Below the pieces are notes generated by a model. That model was not told the origin of the DNA. It saw only the letters and a program-made list of their open reading frames with translations, and searched no databases. Made by a program: the position numbers and the translations under genes. 64,000 nt of DNA from Calidihabitans tengchongensis (GTDB taxonomy: Bacteria; Sysuimicrobiota; Sysuimicrobiia; Sysuimicrobiales; Kaftiobacteriaceae): the NCBI GenBank assembly GCA_031459615.1, contig JAVKIE010000002.1, forward strand, positions 124,001 through 188,000. The letters run 5' to 3'. Positions 27,044 through 35,648 of this stretch are shown here, piece by piece; within the stretch, counting starts at the first letter, position 1, and each line of letters begins with the position of its first letter.

Positions 27044-27657
27044 CCGCCCGGGAACACATCCTGGCCAGACTGCGCGGCCGCTCGCCCTCCGACATCTCCC
27101 TGCCGGACGTCTACCGGACCGCCGGGCGCCCCGCCGACGCGCCGGACCTGTTCGCGCGTCGCGCCCGGGAGGCCGCCGCCGAGGTGGTGGTCGCGCCTGC
27201 CCACGGGTGGGCCCGGCAGCTCGCGGCGCAGATGCGGGACAGAGGGGTGCGGACGGTGGCGGTCTGGGAGGACCCGCTGCTGGCTCCCGCGGTCGAGGCC
27301 CTGAGGGAGGCCGGCATGGCGATCGTGGGTCCCGGCGAGCACACCCCACAGCGTCTGGATGCCTGCGACGCCGGCCTGACGACGGCCGAGGCCGCCGTGG
27401 CCACCAGCGGCACCCTGGTGCTGGCCTGCGGTCCCGGGCGCCCGCGGACGACGTCGCTGCTGCCGCCCCTGCACGTGGCGGTGCTGCCGGCCGGGCGGGT
27501 CGTGGCCACCCTGGAGGATCTGCTGGCCGGCCTGCCGCGACCGCTGCCGTCGGCACTCACCCTGATCAGCGGCCCCAGCCGCACCGCCGACATCGAGCTG
27601 GTGCCGGTCCGCGGGGTCCACGGGCCCACCGACGTCGTGGTGTATGTGCTGGGGTAG
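27040..27657 (+). CDS. lutC: Lactate utilisation protein LutC
   Basis: A 205-residue LUD-domain protein completing LutABC. GTG at 27040 overlaps the lutB stop (GTGA). Typical sequence is seen: MTAREHILARLRGR at the N-terminus, AGLTTAEAAVATSGTLVLACG and the C-terminal LISGPSRTADIELVPVRGVHGP. The gene ends directly at the third purine-rich repeat. Confidence 0.92.
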   Translation: MTAREHILARLRGRSPSDISLPDVYRTAGRPADAPDLFARRAREAAAEVVVAPAHGWARQLAAQMRDRGVRTVAVWEDPLLAPAVEALREAGMAIVGPGEHTPQRLDACDAGLTTAEAAVATSGTLVLACGPGRPRTTSLLPPLHVAVLPAGRVVATLEDLLAGLPRPLPSALTLISGPSRTADIELVPVRGVHGPTDVVVYVLG

Positions 27658-27697
27658 GGAAGAGGGAAAAGGGAAGAGGGAAGAAGGGAAAAGAGAG
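27656..27697 (+). repeat. Purine-rich GGGAAGAG-type repeat, copy 3
   Basis: About 42 bases of G and A only on the plus strand, beginning within the lutC stop codon and built from GGGAAGA, GGGAAAA and GGGAAGAA units. It occupies the whole spacer before the first GlcD-type gene. Same orientation as the copies at 22.1 and 22.25 kb. Confidence 0.75.
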
Positions 27698-27731
27698 CCG
27701 GGCGTCTGGGGTGTCCGGCGGGGACACATCG

Positions 27732-29111
27732 GTGGACAGGGACAGGCTGGTGCGCCGCCTGCGCGGGATCGTCGGTGAGCCCTACGTGCTCACCGACCCC
27801 GCCGACGTGGTCGTCTACGAGCACGACGCCCTGCCCCTGACGGGGCATCTCCCCGACGCGGTCGTCCTGCCGGGGTCCACCGCCGAGGTGGCGGAGGTCG
27901 TCCGCGCTGCTTCAGAGTGCGGCGTGCCGGTGATCCCGCGCGGCGCCGGCACCGGCCTGGCCGGGGGCGCGGTGCCGGAGGGCGGCGGTGTGGTGGTGGC
28001 CCTCACCCGCATGAACCGGATCCTCTCCCTGGACCCCCGCCACCGTCTGGCGGAGGTGGAGGCGGGGGTGGTGAACGCCGACCTCAACGCCGCCGCACGG
28101 CCGTACGGCCTGGCCTTTGCCCCGGATCCGGGCAGCCAGACCGCGTCCACCATCGGGGGCAACATCGCCACCAACGCCGGGGGTGCCCACTGCCTGGCCT
28201 ACGGGGTCACCACCCACCACGTCCTGGCCGCGGAGGTCGTCCTGGCCGACGGGCGGGTGGTGTGGGCGGGCAGCGCCGCCGCGGACGCCCCGGGCTATGA
28301 CCTCCGCGGCCTCCTGGCGGGTTCCGAAGGCACCCTGGGCATCGTCACCCGCGCCGTGGTCCGCCTGGTGCGCCTGCCCGAAGGGGTGCGCACCCTGCTG
28401 GCCGTCTTCGGCGGCGTGGAGAGCGCCAGCCAGGCCGTCTCCGACATCATCGCCAGCGGCATCGTGCCCGCCGCCCTGGAGATGCTGGACGCCCTGACCC
28501 TGCGCATCGTCGAGGAATTCGCCCACGCCGGATACCCCACCGACGCGGGGGCCGTCCTGCTGGTCGAGGTGGACGGTCTCGCCGACGTCCTCGACCGCCT
28601 GGCGGACCAGGTGCGCTCCCTGTGCCTCCGCCACGGCGCCCGGCAGGTCCGCACCGCCGCCTCCGAGGAGGAACGGGCCCTGCTGTGGAAGGGCCGCAAG
28701 GAGGCGTTCGGGGCCCTGGGGCGCGTCCGCCGCGGGGTGTACCTGGCGGATGTGACCGTCCCCCGACACCGGCTGCCGGAGATGATGCGGCGGGTGGGGG
28801 AGATCGCGGCCCGTACCGGCGTGCCCATCGCCAACTTCTTTCACGCTGGCGACGGCAACCTTCATCCCAACCTGCTGTATGACCCCCGCGACCCCCGCGC
28901 GGCGGCCGCGGTGGCCCGGGCGGCAGAGGAGATCATCCGGGCCGGCCTGGAGCTGGGGGGCACCATCACCGGTGAGCACGGAGTGGGGCTGGACAAGCGG
29001 GCCCACATGCGCTGGATGTACGCCGCACCCGACCTGGAGGCGATGCGGCGGGTCCGGCGGGCGTGGGATCCCCGGGGACTGCTGAATCCGGGCAAGGTGG
29101 TGCCCGAGTGA
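27732..29111 (+). CDS. FAD-binding oxidase, GlcD/D-lactate dehydrogenase type (copy 1)
   Basis: A 459-residue flavoprotein of the FAD_binding_4 plus FAD-oxidase_C type that oxidises 2-hydroxy acids. FAD loop: PRGAGTGLAGGAVP; PDPGSQTASTIGGNIATNAGG; GSEGTLGIVT. C-terminal: FFHAGDGNLHPNLL and TGEHGVGLDKRAHM. The GTG at 27732 gives the usual N-terminus (a GTG at 27711 is equally in frame). It is clearly related to the next gene along its whole length, so the two are a tandem duplication that diverged. Placed after lutABC, it could handle D-lactate while LutABC handles L-lactate; inference. Confidence 0.88.
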   Translation: MDRDRLVRRLRGIVGEPYVLTDPADVVVYEHDALPLTGHLPDAVVLPGSTAEVAEVVRAASECGVPVIPRGAGTGLAGGAVPEGGGVVVALTRMNRILSLDPRHRLAEVEAGVVNADLNAAARPYGLAFAPDPGSQTASTIGGNIATNAGGAHCLAYGVTTHHVLAAEVVLADGRVVWAGSAAADAPGYDLRGLLAGSEGTLGIVTRAVVRLVRLPEGVRTLLAVFGGVESASQAVSDIIASGIVPAALEMLDALTLRIVEEFAHAGYPTDAGAVLLVEVDGLADVLDRLADQVRSLCLRHGARQVRTAASEEERALLWKGRKEAFGALGRVRRGVYLADVTVPRHRLPEMMRRVGEIAARTGVPIANFFHAGDGNLHPNLLYDPRDPRAAAAVARAAEEIIRAGLELGGTITGEHGVGLDKRAHMRWMYAAPDLEAMRRVRRAWDPRGLLNPGKVVPE

Positions 29112-30595
29112 GGCGCGAGAACCCGCGCACACAACACGCGCCGGACGCGGCGGCCGGCGCCGACCGGCGGGCGCTGGTGGCCCGGCTGCGGGAGATCGTG
29201 GGCGACCGCCACGTGCTGGTGGATCCCGCCGACGTGGTGGTCTACGAGCAGGACGGCTCCATCCTCCAGGTCCTCCCCGAGGTGGTGGTCCTGCCCGCCT
29301 CGACGGCCGAGGTCGCGGCCGTGGTGCGGGCGGCCCGGGAGGCCGACGTCCCCATCGTGCCGCGGGGGTCGGGGACGGGCCTGGCCGGCGGCGCCGTGCC
29401 GGCCGAGGGCGGCGTGGTCGTCTCGCTGGCCCGGATGACCCGGGTCCGGGAGGTCAACCTGCGGCACCGGATCGTGGTCGCCGAGGCCGGTGTCATCAAC
29501 CTGGACGTCACCCGGGCGGTGGCCTCCGGCGGCTACTTCTACGCCCCCGACCCCAGCAGCCAGGCGGCGTGCTCCATCGGGGGCAACGTGGCCAACAACT
29601 CCGGGGGCCCCCACACCCTGGCCTATGGCGTGACCACCAACCACGTCCTGGGGCTGGAGGTGGTGCTGGGGGACGGGACGATCACGTGGCTGGGGGGCCG
29701 GGCGGTGGACGTGCCCGGCTACGACCTGACCGGCGTGTTCGTGGGATCGGAGGGCACCCTGGGCATCGTCACCGCGGCCGCGCTGCGCCTGATGCGGACC
29801 CGGGAGGCGGTGCGCACGCTGCTGGCGGTCTTCGACCGCATGGACGACGCCACCGACGTCGTGGTCCGGATCACCGGCGCCGGCATCGTTCCCGCGGCCC
29901 TGGAGATGATGGACCGCACCACCATCGAGGCGGTGGAGACCGGCGCGCCGGTCGGCTATCCCCGGGACGCCGAGGCTGTGCTGCTGGTGGAGGTGGAGGG
30001 CGTGGGGGAGTATGCCGAGCGGGCGGCCGAGCTGGCCCGGCAGATCTGCACCCGCGGGGGGGCCCGGGAGGTGCGGGTGGCCCGGGACGAGGCGGAGCGC
30101 CAGCGCCTGTGGAAGGGCCGCAAGGGAGCGTTCGGCGCGCTGGGCGCGCTGGCGCCCAACTACTACGTGCAGGACGGGGTGGTGCCGCGCAGCCGGCTGC
30201 CCCAGATCATGCGGGAGATCGGCGAGATCGGCCGCCGGTACGGCCTGCGCATCGCCAACGTGTTTCACGCCGGCGACGGCAACCTGCACCCCAACCTCCT
30301 CTTCGACATGCGGGTCCCGGGCCAGCTGGACCGGGTGATCGCCGCGGGAGCCGACATCCTGCGGGCGTGCGTCGCCGCGGGCGGCAGCATCACCGGCGAG
30401 CACGGCATCGGGCTGGAAAAGAAGGCCTACATGGACCTGCTGTTCTCCCCGGCGGACCTGGACGCCATGGCGCGGGTGCGGCGGGCGTTCGATCCCGACG
30501 GCCGGTTCAATCCGGCCAAGGTGTTTCCCACCCCCATCACCTGCGCCGAGATGCGCCGCGCCCCGGCGACCCTGCCGGCGGGGCTGTGGATCTGA
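29108..30595 (+). CDS. glcD: Glycolate oxidase FAD subunit GlcD (copy 2)
   Basis: A 495-residue paralogue of the preceding oxidase with PRGSGTGLAGGAVP, PDPSSQAACSIGGNVANNSGG, GSEGTLGIVT, VFHAGDGNLHPNLL and TGEHGIGLEKKAYM. The GTG at 29108 overlaps the previous stop (GTGA). Since GlcF and GlcE follow directly, this copy most likely is the glycolate dehydrogenase subunit converting glycolate to glyoxylate. The tail beyond FNPAKVFPTP is a few residues longer than the first copy. Confidence 0.9.
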   Translation: MRRENPRTQHAPDAAAGADRRALVARLREIVGDRHVLVDPADVVVYEQDGSILQVLPEVVVLPASTAEVAAVVRAAREADVPIVPRGSGTGLAGGAVPAEGGVVVSLARMTRVREVNLRHRIVVAEAGVINLDVTRAVASGGYFYAPDPSSQAACSIGGNVANNSGGPHTLAYGVTTNHVLGLEVVLGDGTITWLGGRAVDVPGYDLTGVFVGSEGTLGIVTAAALRLMRTREAVRTLLAVFDRMDDATDVVVRITGAGIVPAALEMMDRTTIEAVETGAPVGYPRDAEAVLLVEVEGVGEYAERAAELARQICTRGGAREVRVARDEAERQRLWKGRKGAFGALGALAPNYYVQDGVVPRSRLPQIMREIGEIGRRYGLRIANVFHAGDGNLHPNLLFDMRVPGQLDRVIAAGADILRACVAAGGSITGEHGIGLEKKAYMDLLFSPADLDAMARVRRAFDPDGRFNPAKVFPTPITCAEMRRAPATLPAGLWI

Positions 30596-30606
30596 CGGAG
30601 TTGCCG

Positions 30607-32019
30607 ATGCGGAACGGATACGCGGGATCGGAGGAAGGCCTGAGGCGGGATCCCGTCCCCGGGTCGCACGTTCCCGGTGGGCCGGCCCCGGGCGCGGCGT
30701 CCGGGCCCGCGGTGGCCGCGCTGGCCGTGCCGGAGCTGGACCAGTGCGTGCACTGCGGGCTGTGCCTGAACCACTGTCCCACCTACCGGGTCACGCGCCT
30801 GGAGGCGGAGTCGCCCCGGGGACGCATCCACCTGGTGCGGGCGGCCGCCGATGGCCGCGTGGCCCTCAGCCAGCGGTGGGCCGAGCACCTGTACCTGTGC
30901 CTGATGTGCCGCGCCTGCGAGACGGCGTGCCCGTCGGGCGTTCAGTACGGACGCATCGCCGCCTCCGCCCGCGCCGTCCTGGGCCCGCCAGGGTCTCCGG
31001 TGGCGCGGGGGATCGCCCGCGCCGTCTTCACCCACGTGCTGCCCTCTCCCGCGCGGGTCCGCCTGGCCGTGCGAACCCTGGGGTGGGCCCGGCGGCTGGG
31101 GCTGGTCGCCCTGGCGCGGGCGCTGCCGGGCCGCCTGGGGGAGATGGCGGCTCTGCTGCCCGCGGTCCCCCGGCACTTCTTCACTCCCGCCAGCGACGTC
31201 TTCCCCGCCCTGGGGCCGGTGCGGGCGCGGGTGGGGCTGCTGACCGGGTGCGTGATGAGCACGGTGTTCGCCGACGTGGACGCCGCCACGGTGCGGGTGC
31301 TGCAGCGCAACGGTTGCGAGGTGGTGGTGCCCCGCTCCCAGACCTGCTGTGGAGCCCTCAACGTCCACAACGGGGACCCTGCTGGCGCGCGGCGGATGGC
31401 CCGGGCCAACGTGGCCGCGTTCCTGGGGGCGAAGGTGGACGCGGTGGTGGTCAACGCCGCCGGCTGCGGGGCGGCGATGAAGGAGTACGGGCACCTGCTG
31501 GCCGACGACCCGGAGTGGGCGGAGCCGGCGCGGCGCCTGGCCGGCGCGGTCGCCGACGTCAGCGAGTTCCTGGTCCGGCTGGGGCCAGTGCCTCCCGGTG
31601 GCCGCGTGGATCTCACCGTGACCTATCAGGATCCCTGCCACCTGGCCCACGGCCAGAAGGTGCGGACGCAGCCCCGGCAACTGCTGGGCCTGATCCCGGG
31701 GCTGCGCCTGGTGGAGATGGACGGGGCCGACCGGTGCTGCGGCAGCGCCGGCATCTACAACATCACCCACCCCCACATGTCCCAGGTCCTCCTGCGGGAG
31801 AAGATGCACGCCATCCGGGCCACCTCCGCCGAGGCGGTGGTCTCTCCCAACCCCGGCTGCATGCTGCAGCTGCGCTACGGCGCCCGCCGCTACGGACCCG
31901 CCCTGCCGGTCTACCACCTGGTGGACCTGCTGGACCGCGCGTACCGGAGCGGGGGCGCGGACGAGGCCGCGCCGCCGGCGGGAGGGCCTCCCCGCGGGGC
32001 GGGGTCGGGCGGGATCTGA
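30607..32019 (+). CDS. glcF: Glycolate oxidase iron-sulfur subunit GlcF
   Basis: A 470-residue electron-transfer subunit. Two 4Fe-4S motifs are visible, CVHCGLCLNHCPTY (about residue 50) and CLMCRACETACPSGV, followed by two CCG domains (GLLTGCVMSTVF, TCCGALNVHNGD, AAGCGAAMKEYG; DPCHLAHGQKV, CCGSAGIYNI, NPGCMLQL). The ATG at 30607 has GGAG ahead; about 40 residues of Gly/Pro-rich leader precede the first cluster, a little long for the family. The stop abuts the GTG of glcE with no spacer. Confidence 0.93.
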   Translation: MRNGYAGSEEGLRRDPVPGSHVPGGPAPGAASGPAVAALAVPELDQCVHCGLCLNHCPTYRVTRLEAESPRGRIHLVRAAADGRVALSQRWAEHLYLCLMCRACETACPSGVQYGRIAASARAVLGPPGSPVARGIARAVFTHVLPSPARVRLAVRTLGWARRLGLVALARALPGRLGEMAALLPAVPRHFFTPASDVFPALGPVRARVGLLTGCVMSTVFADVDAATVRVLQRNGCEVVVPRSQTCCGALNVHNGDPAGARRMARANVAAFLGAKVDAVVVNAAGCGAAMKEYGHLLADDPEWAEPARRLAGAVADVSEFLVRLGPVPPGGRVDLTVTYQDPCHLAHGQKVRTQPRQLLGLIPGLRLVEMDGADRCCGSAGIYNITHPHMSQVLLREKMHAIRATSAEAVVSPNPGCMLQLRYGARRYGPALPVYHLVDLLDRAYRSGGADEAAPPAGGPPRGAGSGGI

Positions 32020-33321
32020 GTGGAGCGGGCGGCCGTGGATCTGGACGTTCTGGTGGGGCGGCTGGAGGGTGAGCTGGGAACGGCCGCCGTGCGCGTGGCG
32101 CCGGGCGGCCTGGCTGACCACGCCGTGGACGGCATGGCCCCCTCCGTCCGCTGCGCGCCGGCCGACGCCGCGCAGGTGGCGGCGGTGTTGCGGCTGTGCG
32201 GGGAGGCGGGGGCGGCGGTCATCCCCCGCGGGGGCGGCACGGCCCTGCACTGGGGGAACCCGCCCCGGCGGGCCGACGTGGTTCTCAGCCTGGAGCGCCT
32301 GGATCGCCTGGTGGAGCACGACGACGCCAACCTGACGGCCACCGTGCAGGCGGGGATGCCGGTGACCACCTGCCAGCAGGTCCTGGCGCGGGCCGGCCAG
32401 TTCCTGCCGGTAGACCCGCCGCACCCGTCGCGGGCCACCGTGGGCGGGGTGGTGGCGGTGGGCGGGGGTGGACCGCGGCGGATGCTGTACGGAGGGGTGC
32501 GGGACCTGGTCACCGGCATGGGTGTGGTCCTGGCCGACGGGCAGCAGATCCGGGCCGGGGGCAAGGTGGTCAAGAACGTGGCCGGCTACGACATGTGCAA
32601 GCTGTTCACCGGCTCGCTGGGCACGCTGGGCGTGATCACGGACGTCACCTTCCGGCTGGCCCCCGTGCCGGAGGCTGAGGCCACCGCGGTGGCGTGGGGA
32701 GATCTGCCGGCGCTGCTGGCACTGGTGGACGACCTGTTCGCCTCCGTCCTGCAGCCCGCGGCGGTGGCGGTGGTGGGCCCGCACGTCGCCGTGCGGGCCG
32801 GGCTGGCCGCTGGTCCGGCGGTGGCCGTGCGGGCGGAGGGTTTCGCGGAGGCGGTGGCGCGCCACACGGCCGACGTCCGCCGGATGGCCGCCTCCCGCGA
32901 CCTGCGGGCCGACGAGGTCTCCGCGGAGGACCACCGGCGCCTGTGGGCGACTCTCGCCGACGCGTCGGGCGGGCCCACGCCGGAGGCGCTGTTCAGGGTC
33001 GCCGTGCCGCTGGGAGCGGTGGGGGACGTGGTGCCCGCCGTGCACGCGGCCGGCGCGGCGCAGTGGATCGCCCACGCCGGCAGCGGCGCGGTGTGGGTGG
33101 AGGTGCCCGCGCCGGAGGCCGCCGCCTGGTGGGACCGCCTGAGCGGGCTGGCGGCGCAGCACGGCGGGCACTGCGTGCTGGCCGCGGCGCCGCCGGAGGC
33201 CAAGGCGGGCCGCGATGTGTGGGGGCCGCCGCCGCCGACGCTGGGCATCATGCGCGAGCTGAAGCGCCACTTCGACCCCCGCGGCATGCTCAACCCCGGC
33301 CGCTTCCTCGGCGGCCTGTGA
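32020..33321 (+). CDS. glcE: Glycolate oxidase FAD-binding subunit GlcE
   Basis: A 433-residue FAD_binding_4 protein of the GlcE type: PRGGGTALHWGNPP, PPHPSRATVGGVVAV, GKVVKNVAGYDMCKLFTGSLGTLGVIT, and LNPGRFLGGL at the end. GlcE normally pairs with GlcD in the glycolate dehydrogenase. The GTG at 32020 directly follows the glcF stop. At 433 residues it is longer than the E. coli form (about 350), with an extra stretch in the C-terminal half. Confidence 0.9.
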   Translation: MERAAVDLDVLVGRLEGELGTAAVRVAPGGLADHAVDGMAPSVRCAPADAAQVAAVLRLCGEAGAAVIPRGGGTALHWGNPPRRADVVLSLERLDRLVEHDDANLTATVQAGMPVTTCQQVLARAGQFLPVDPPHPSRATVGGVVAVGGGGPRRMLYGGVRDLVTGMGVVLADGQQIRAGGKVVKNVAGYDMCKLFTGSLGTLGVITDVTFRLAPVPEAEATAVAWGDLPALLALVDDLFASVLQPAAVAVVGPHVAVRAGLAAGPAVAVRAEGFAEAVARHTADVRRMAASRDLRADEVSAEDHRRLWATLADASGGPTPEALFRVAVPLGAVGDVVPAVHAAGAAQWIAHAGSGAVWVEVPAPEAAAWWDRLSGLAAQHGGHCVLAAAPPEAKAGRDVWGPPPPTLGIMRELKRHFDPRGMLNPGRFLGGL

Positions 33322-33506
33322 AGCCCCGGCGGCAGGGGCGAATCCCGGCGCCGGCGAAAGTACTGATCGTACCCGTCCCTGGGACCTGCAGGTCCGGCCT
33401 GATCTCTCGCATCCTGCCATCGTTCCTCCGCCGGTCGCACCGGCCGGCGTCATCCGGCGCTCTCCGCCGCGCGGACGGGCGCCACCAGCGAAAGGGAGGG
33501 GTGGAC

Positions 33507-34841
33507 ATGTCCAGAGGTCGGGGTTCGGCCGGGCTCAGCGCCATCGCCTGGGCGGTGATCGTGGCTCTGGTGGTGGTGGCCGTCGCGGCCGCGTACTACG
33601 CCACCCGGCGGCCGGCGGCGGTGGCTCCCCAGCGGCTGGGGGGGACGGTATCGGTCCTGGGCGTGTGGGGAGGATCGGAGCTGGAGAGCTTTCTCGCCAT
33701 GGTCAGGCCGTTTGAGGAGCGCACCGGGGTGAAGGTGGAGTTCGAGGGGACCCGGGACCTCAACGCCGTCCTGACCACCCGCATTCAGGGCGGGAACCCG
33801 CCTGACGTGGCGGGGCTGCCGGGTCCGGGCCAGATGGCCGAGCTCGCCCGCGCCGGGCACCTGGTTCCCCTGGAGAACGTGGTGGACATGGCGGCGCTGC
33901 GGGAGCAGTACGCGCAGAGCTGGCTGGATCTGGGAACGGTGGAGGGCAGGCTCTACGGGATCTTCATCAAGGCGGCGCTGAAGGGCCTGATCTGGTACAA
34001 CCCCAAGGCGTTCGCCGCCGCGGGCTACACGGTGCCCACCACCTGGGAGGAGCTGCTGGCCCTCACCGACCGCATCGCCCGGGACGGCAAGACTCCCTGG
34101 TGCATCGGGCTGGAGAGCGGCGCGGCCAGCGGGTGGCCGGCCACCGACTGGATCGAGGACATCCTCCTGCGCACCGCCGGCCCGGATGTCTACGACCGGT
34201 GGTACCGGCATGAGATCTCGTGGACCGATCCCGCCGTGCGGCGGGCGTGGGAGCTGTTCGGGCGGATCGCCGCCACCCCCCGCTACGTCTACGGCGGCCG
34301 TCAGGGCGTCCTGGCCACCAACTTCGGGGAGTCGCCGTTCCCGCTGTTCACCGACCCGCCGGGCTGCTACCTGCACCACCAGGCAACATTCATCCAGGAC
34401 TTCATCCAGAAGCAGTACCCGAACCTGCAGCCCGGCGAGGACGTCAACTTCTTCGCCTTCCCGCCCATCGATCCCGGCGTGCCGGCGGCGGTGGAGATGG
34501 CGGGCGACCTGTTCGGGATGTTCCGGGACACGCCCCAGGCGCGGGCGCTGATCGCCTACCTGACCACACCCGAGGCCCAGGCCATCTGGGTGCGGCGGGG
34601 CGGGGCGCTGTCGCCCAACCGCAAGGTCAGCCTGGACGAATACCCCGACCCGCTGAGCCGGCGGGCGGCGGAGATCCTCACCTCGGCGGAGGTGGCGCGG
34701 TTTGACGCCAGCGACCTGATGCCCGAGGCGGTGAACGCCGCGTTCTGGAAGGGCACCCTGGACTACGTCCAGAACCCGGCGCGGCTGGACGCGATCCTGC
34801 AGAACCTGGAGCGCATCGCTCAGGAGGCCTACCGGCGCTAG
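33507..34841 (+). CDS. ABC transporter sugar-binding protein, family 1
   Basis: A 444-residue extracellular solute-binding protein of the CUT1 carbohydrate type. The N-terminal helix (ISAIAWAVIVALVVVAVAAAYY, from about residue 11) anchors it, with no lipobox cysteine. Then GTVSVLGVWGGSELESFLAM, FEERTGVKVEFEGTRD, IQGGNPPDVAGLPGPGQ and WYNPKAFAAAGYTVPTTWEELLAL are typical. AGGGAGGGG lies before the ATG. The matching permeases are probably the leftward genes at 36.7-38.6 kb; no ATPase is next to either part. Confidence 0.87.
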   Translation: MSRGRGSAGLSAIAWAVIVALVVVAVAAAYYATRRPAAVAPQRLGGTVSVLGVWGGSELESFLAMVRPFEERTGVKVEFEGTRDLNAVLTTRIQGGNPPDVAGLPGPGQMAELARAGHLVPLENVVDMAALREQYAQSWLDLGTVEGRLYGIFIKAALKGLIWYNPKAFAAAGYTVPTTWEELLALTDRIARDGKTPWCIGLESGAASGWPATDWIEDILLRTAGPDVYDRWYRHEISWTDPAVRRAWELFGRIAATPRYVYGGRQGVLATNFGESPFPLFTDPPGCYLHHQATFIQDFIQKQYPNLQPGEDVNFFAFPPIDPGVPAAVEMAGDLFGMFRDTPQARALIAYLTTPEAQAIWVRRGGALSPNRKVSLDEYPDPLSRRAAEILTSAEVARFDASDLMPEAVNAAFWKGTLDYVQNPARLDAILQNLERIAQEAYRR

Positions 34842-34881
34842 GCGGGTGTCCGGAAAGTGAAGGCCTGCCGGGCGGGCCCGT

Positions 34882-34910
34882 TTGACGCGGCGCCCCAAAT
34901 GGAGTGAAAT
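34882..34910 (+). promoter_or_regulatory. Promoter of the superoxide dismutase gene
   Basis: TTGACG at 34882-34887, 17-bp spacer, TGAAAT at 34905-34910, about 60 bases before the ATG. The gap between the sugar-binding protein gene and sodA holds nothing else evident. Confidence 0.5.
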
Positions 34911-34970
34911 GAGGGGAGACAGCGTGCGGGTTGCCGCCGGCTGTCCTGAGGACGCGGAGGAGGGAGAGGC

Positions 34971-35594
34971 ATGCCGTATCCGTTCCGGTTGCCTGATCTC
35001 GGGTATCCGTACAACGCTCTGGAGCCCCACATCGACACCCTCACCATGGAGATCCACCACACCCGGCACCACCAGGCGTATGTGAACAATCTCAACGCCG
35101 CCCTGGAAAAGCACCCGCGGTTCCATTCCCTGGAAGTGGAAGACCTGCTGCGCACCCTCTCGGACCTGCCCGCCGAGATCCAGATCCCCGTGCGGAACAA
35201 CGGGGGCGGCCACCTCAACCACACCCTGTTCTGGCAGTGGATGACGCCGGGCGGCCGCCACGAGCCCGGAGGAGCTCTCCGGGATGCGCTGGTGGCGGCC
35301 TTCGGATCGGTGGACGCCTTCCGGGAGCAGTTCACCCAGGCCGCCCTGGGGCGGTTCGGATCCGGGTGGGCCTGGCTGGTGGTGGACCGGACCGGAGCGC
35401 TGAAGGTGTACTCCACCGCCAACCAGGACTCGCCGGTGATGGACGGCGACACCCCCATCCTGGGCGTCGACGTGTGGGAGCACGCCTACTACCTCAAGTA
35501 CCAGAACCGGCGGGCGGACTACGTCAAGGCGTGGTGGAACGTGGTCAACTGGGACGTGGTGGAGCAGTTCTACAGCAGGGCCCGCGCCAGGTAG
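34971..35594 (+). CDS. sodA: Superoxide dismutase, Mn/Fe type
   Basis: Converts superoxide to peroxide and oxygen; 207 residues. Metal ligands fit the family: first His in the IDTLTMEIHHTRHH helix, second in NGGGHLNHTLFW, Asp and His in GVDVWEHAYYLKYQNRR. NGGGHLNH and TANQDSPVM are more like manganese than iron enzymes. GGAGGGAGAGG precedes the ATG. It has its own promoter and ends at a strong hairpin terminator. Confidence 0.95.
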   Translation: MPYPFRLPDLGYPYNALEPHIDTLTMEIHHTRHHQAYVNNLNAALEKHPRFHSLEVEDLLRTLSDLPAEIQIPVRNNGGGHLNHTLFWQWMTPGGRHEPGGALRDALVAAFGSVDAFREQFTQAALGRFGSGWAWLVVDRTGALKVYSTANQDSPVMDGDTPILGVDVWEHAYYLKYQNRRADYVKAWWNVVNWDVVEQFYSRARAR

Positions 35595-35612
35595 GCGCGG
35601 CAGGCGGCTCCT

Positions 35613-35648
35613 CCGGCGGCAGGGAATTCCCCTGCCGCCGGATGTTTT
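35613..35648 (+). terminator. Hairpin terminator after sodA
   Basis: A perfect 12-bp inverted repeat (CCGGCGGCAGGG and CCCTGCCGCCGG, 35613-35624 and 35630-35641) with a 5-base loop, followed after three bases by TTTT. The T run overlaps the stop codon of the opposing sigma-factor gene, and the stem could also stop leftward transcription, though without a T tract on that side. Confidence 0.75.

Noticed and set aside
22847..27556. A 1569-codon open frame on the minus strand opposite glgA, galT and lutABC
   Set aside because: It is a by-product of extreme third-position GC in the true genes; it has no family-like motifs and is full of Pro, Arg, His and Gly.
30427..33453. A 1008-codon minus-strand frame opposite glcF and glcE
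   Set aside because: Same cause; the plus-strand proteins carry complete iron-sulfur and FAD motifs.
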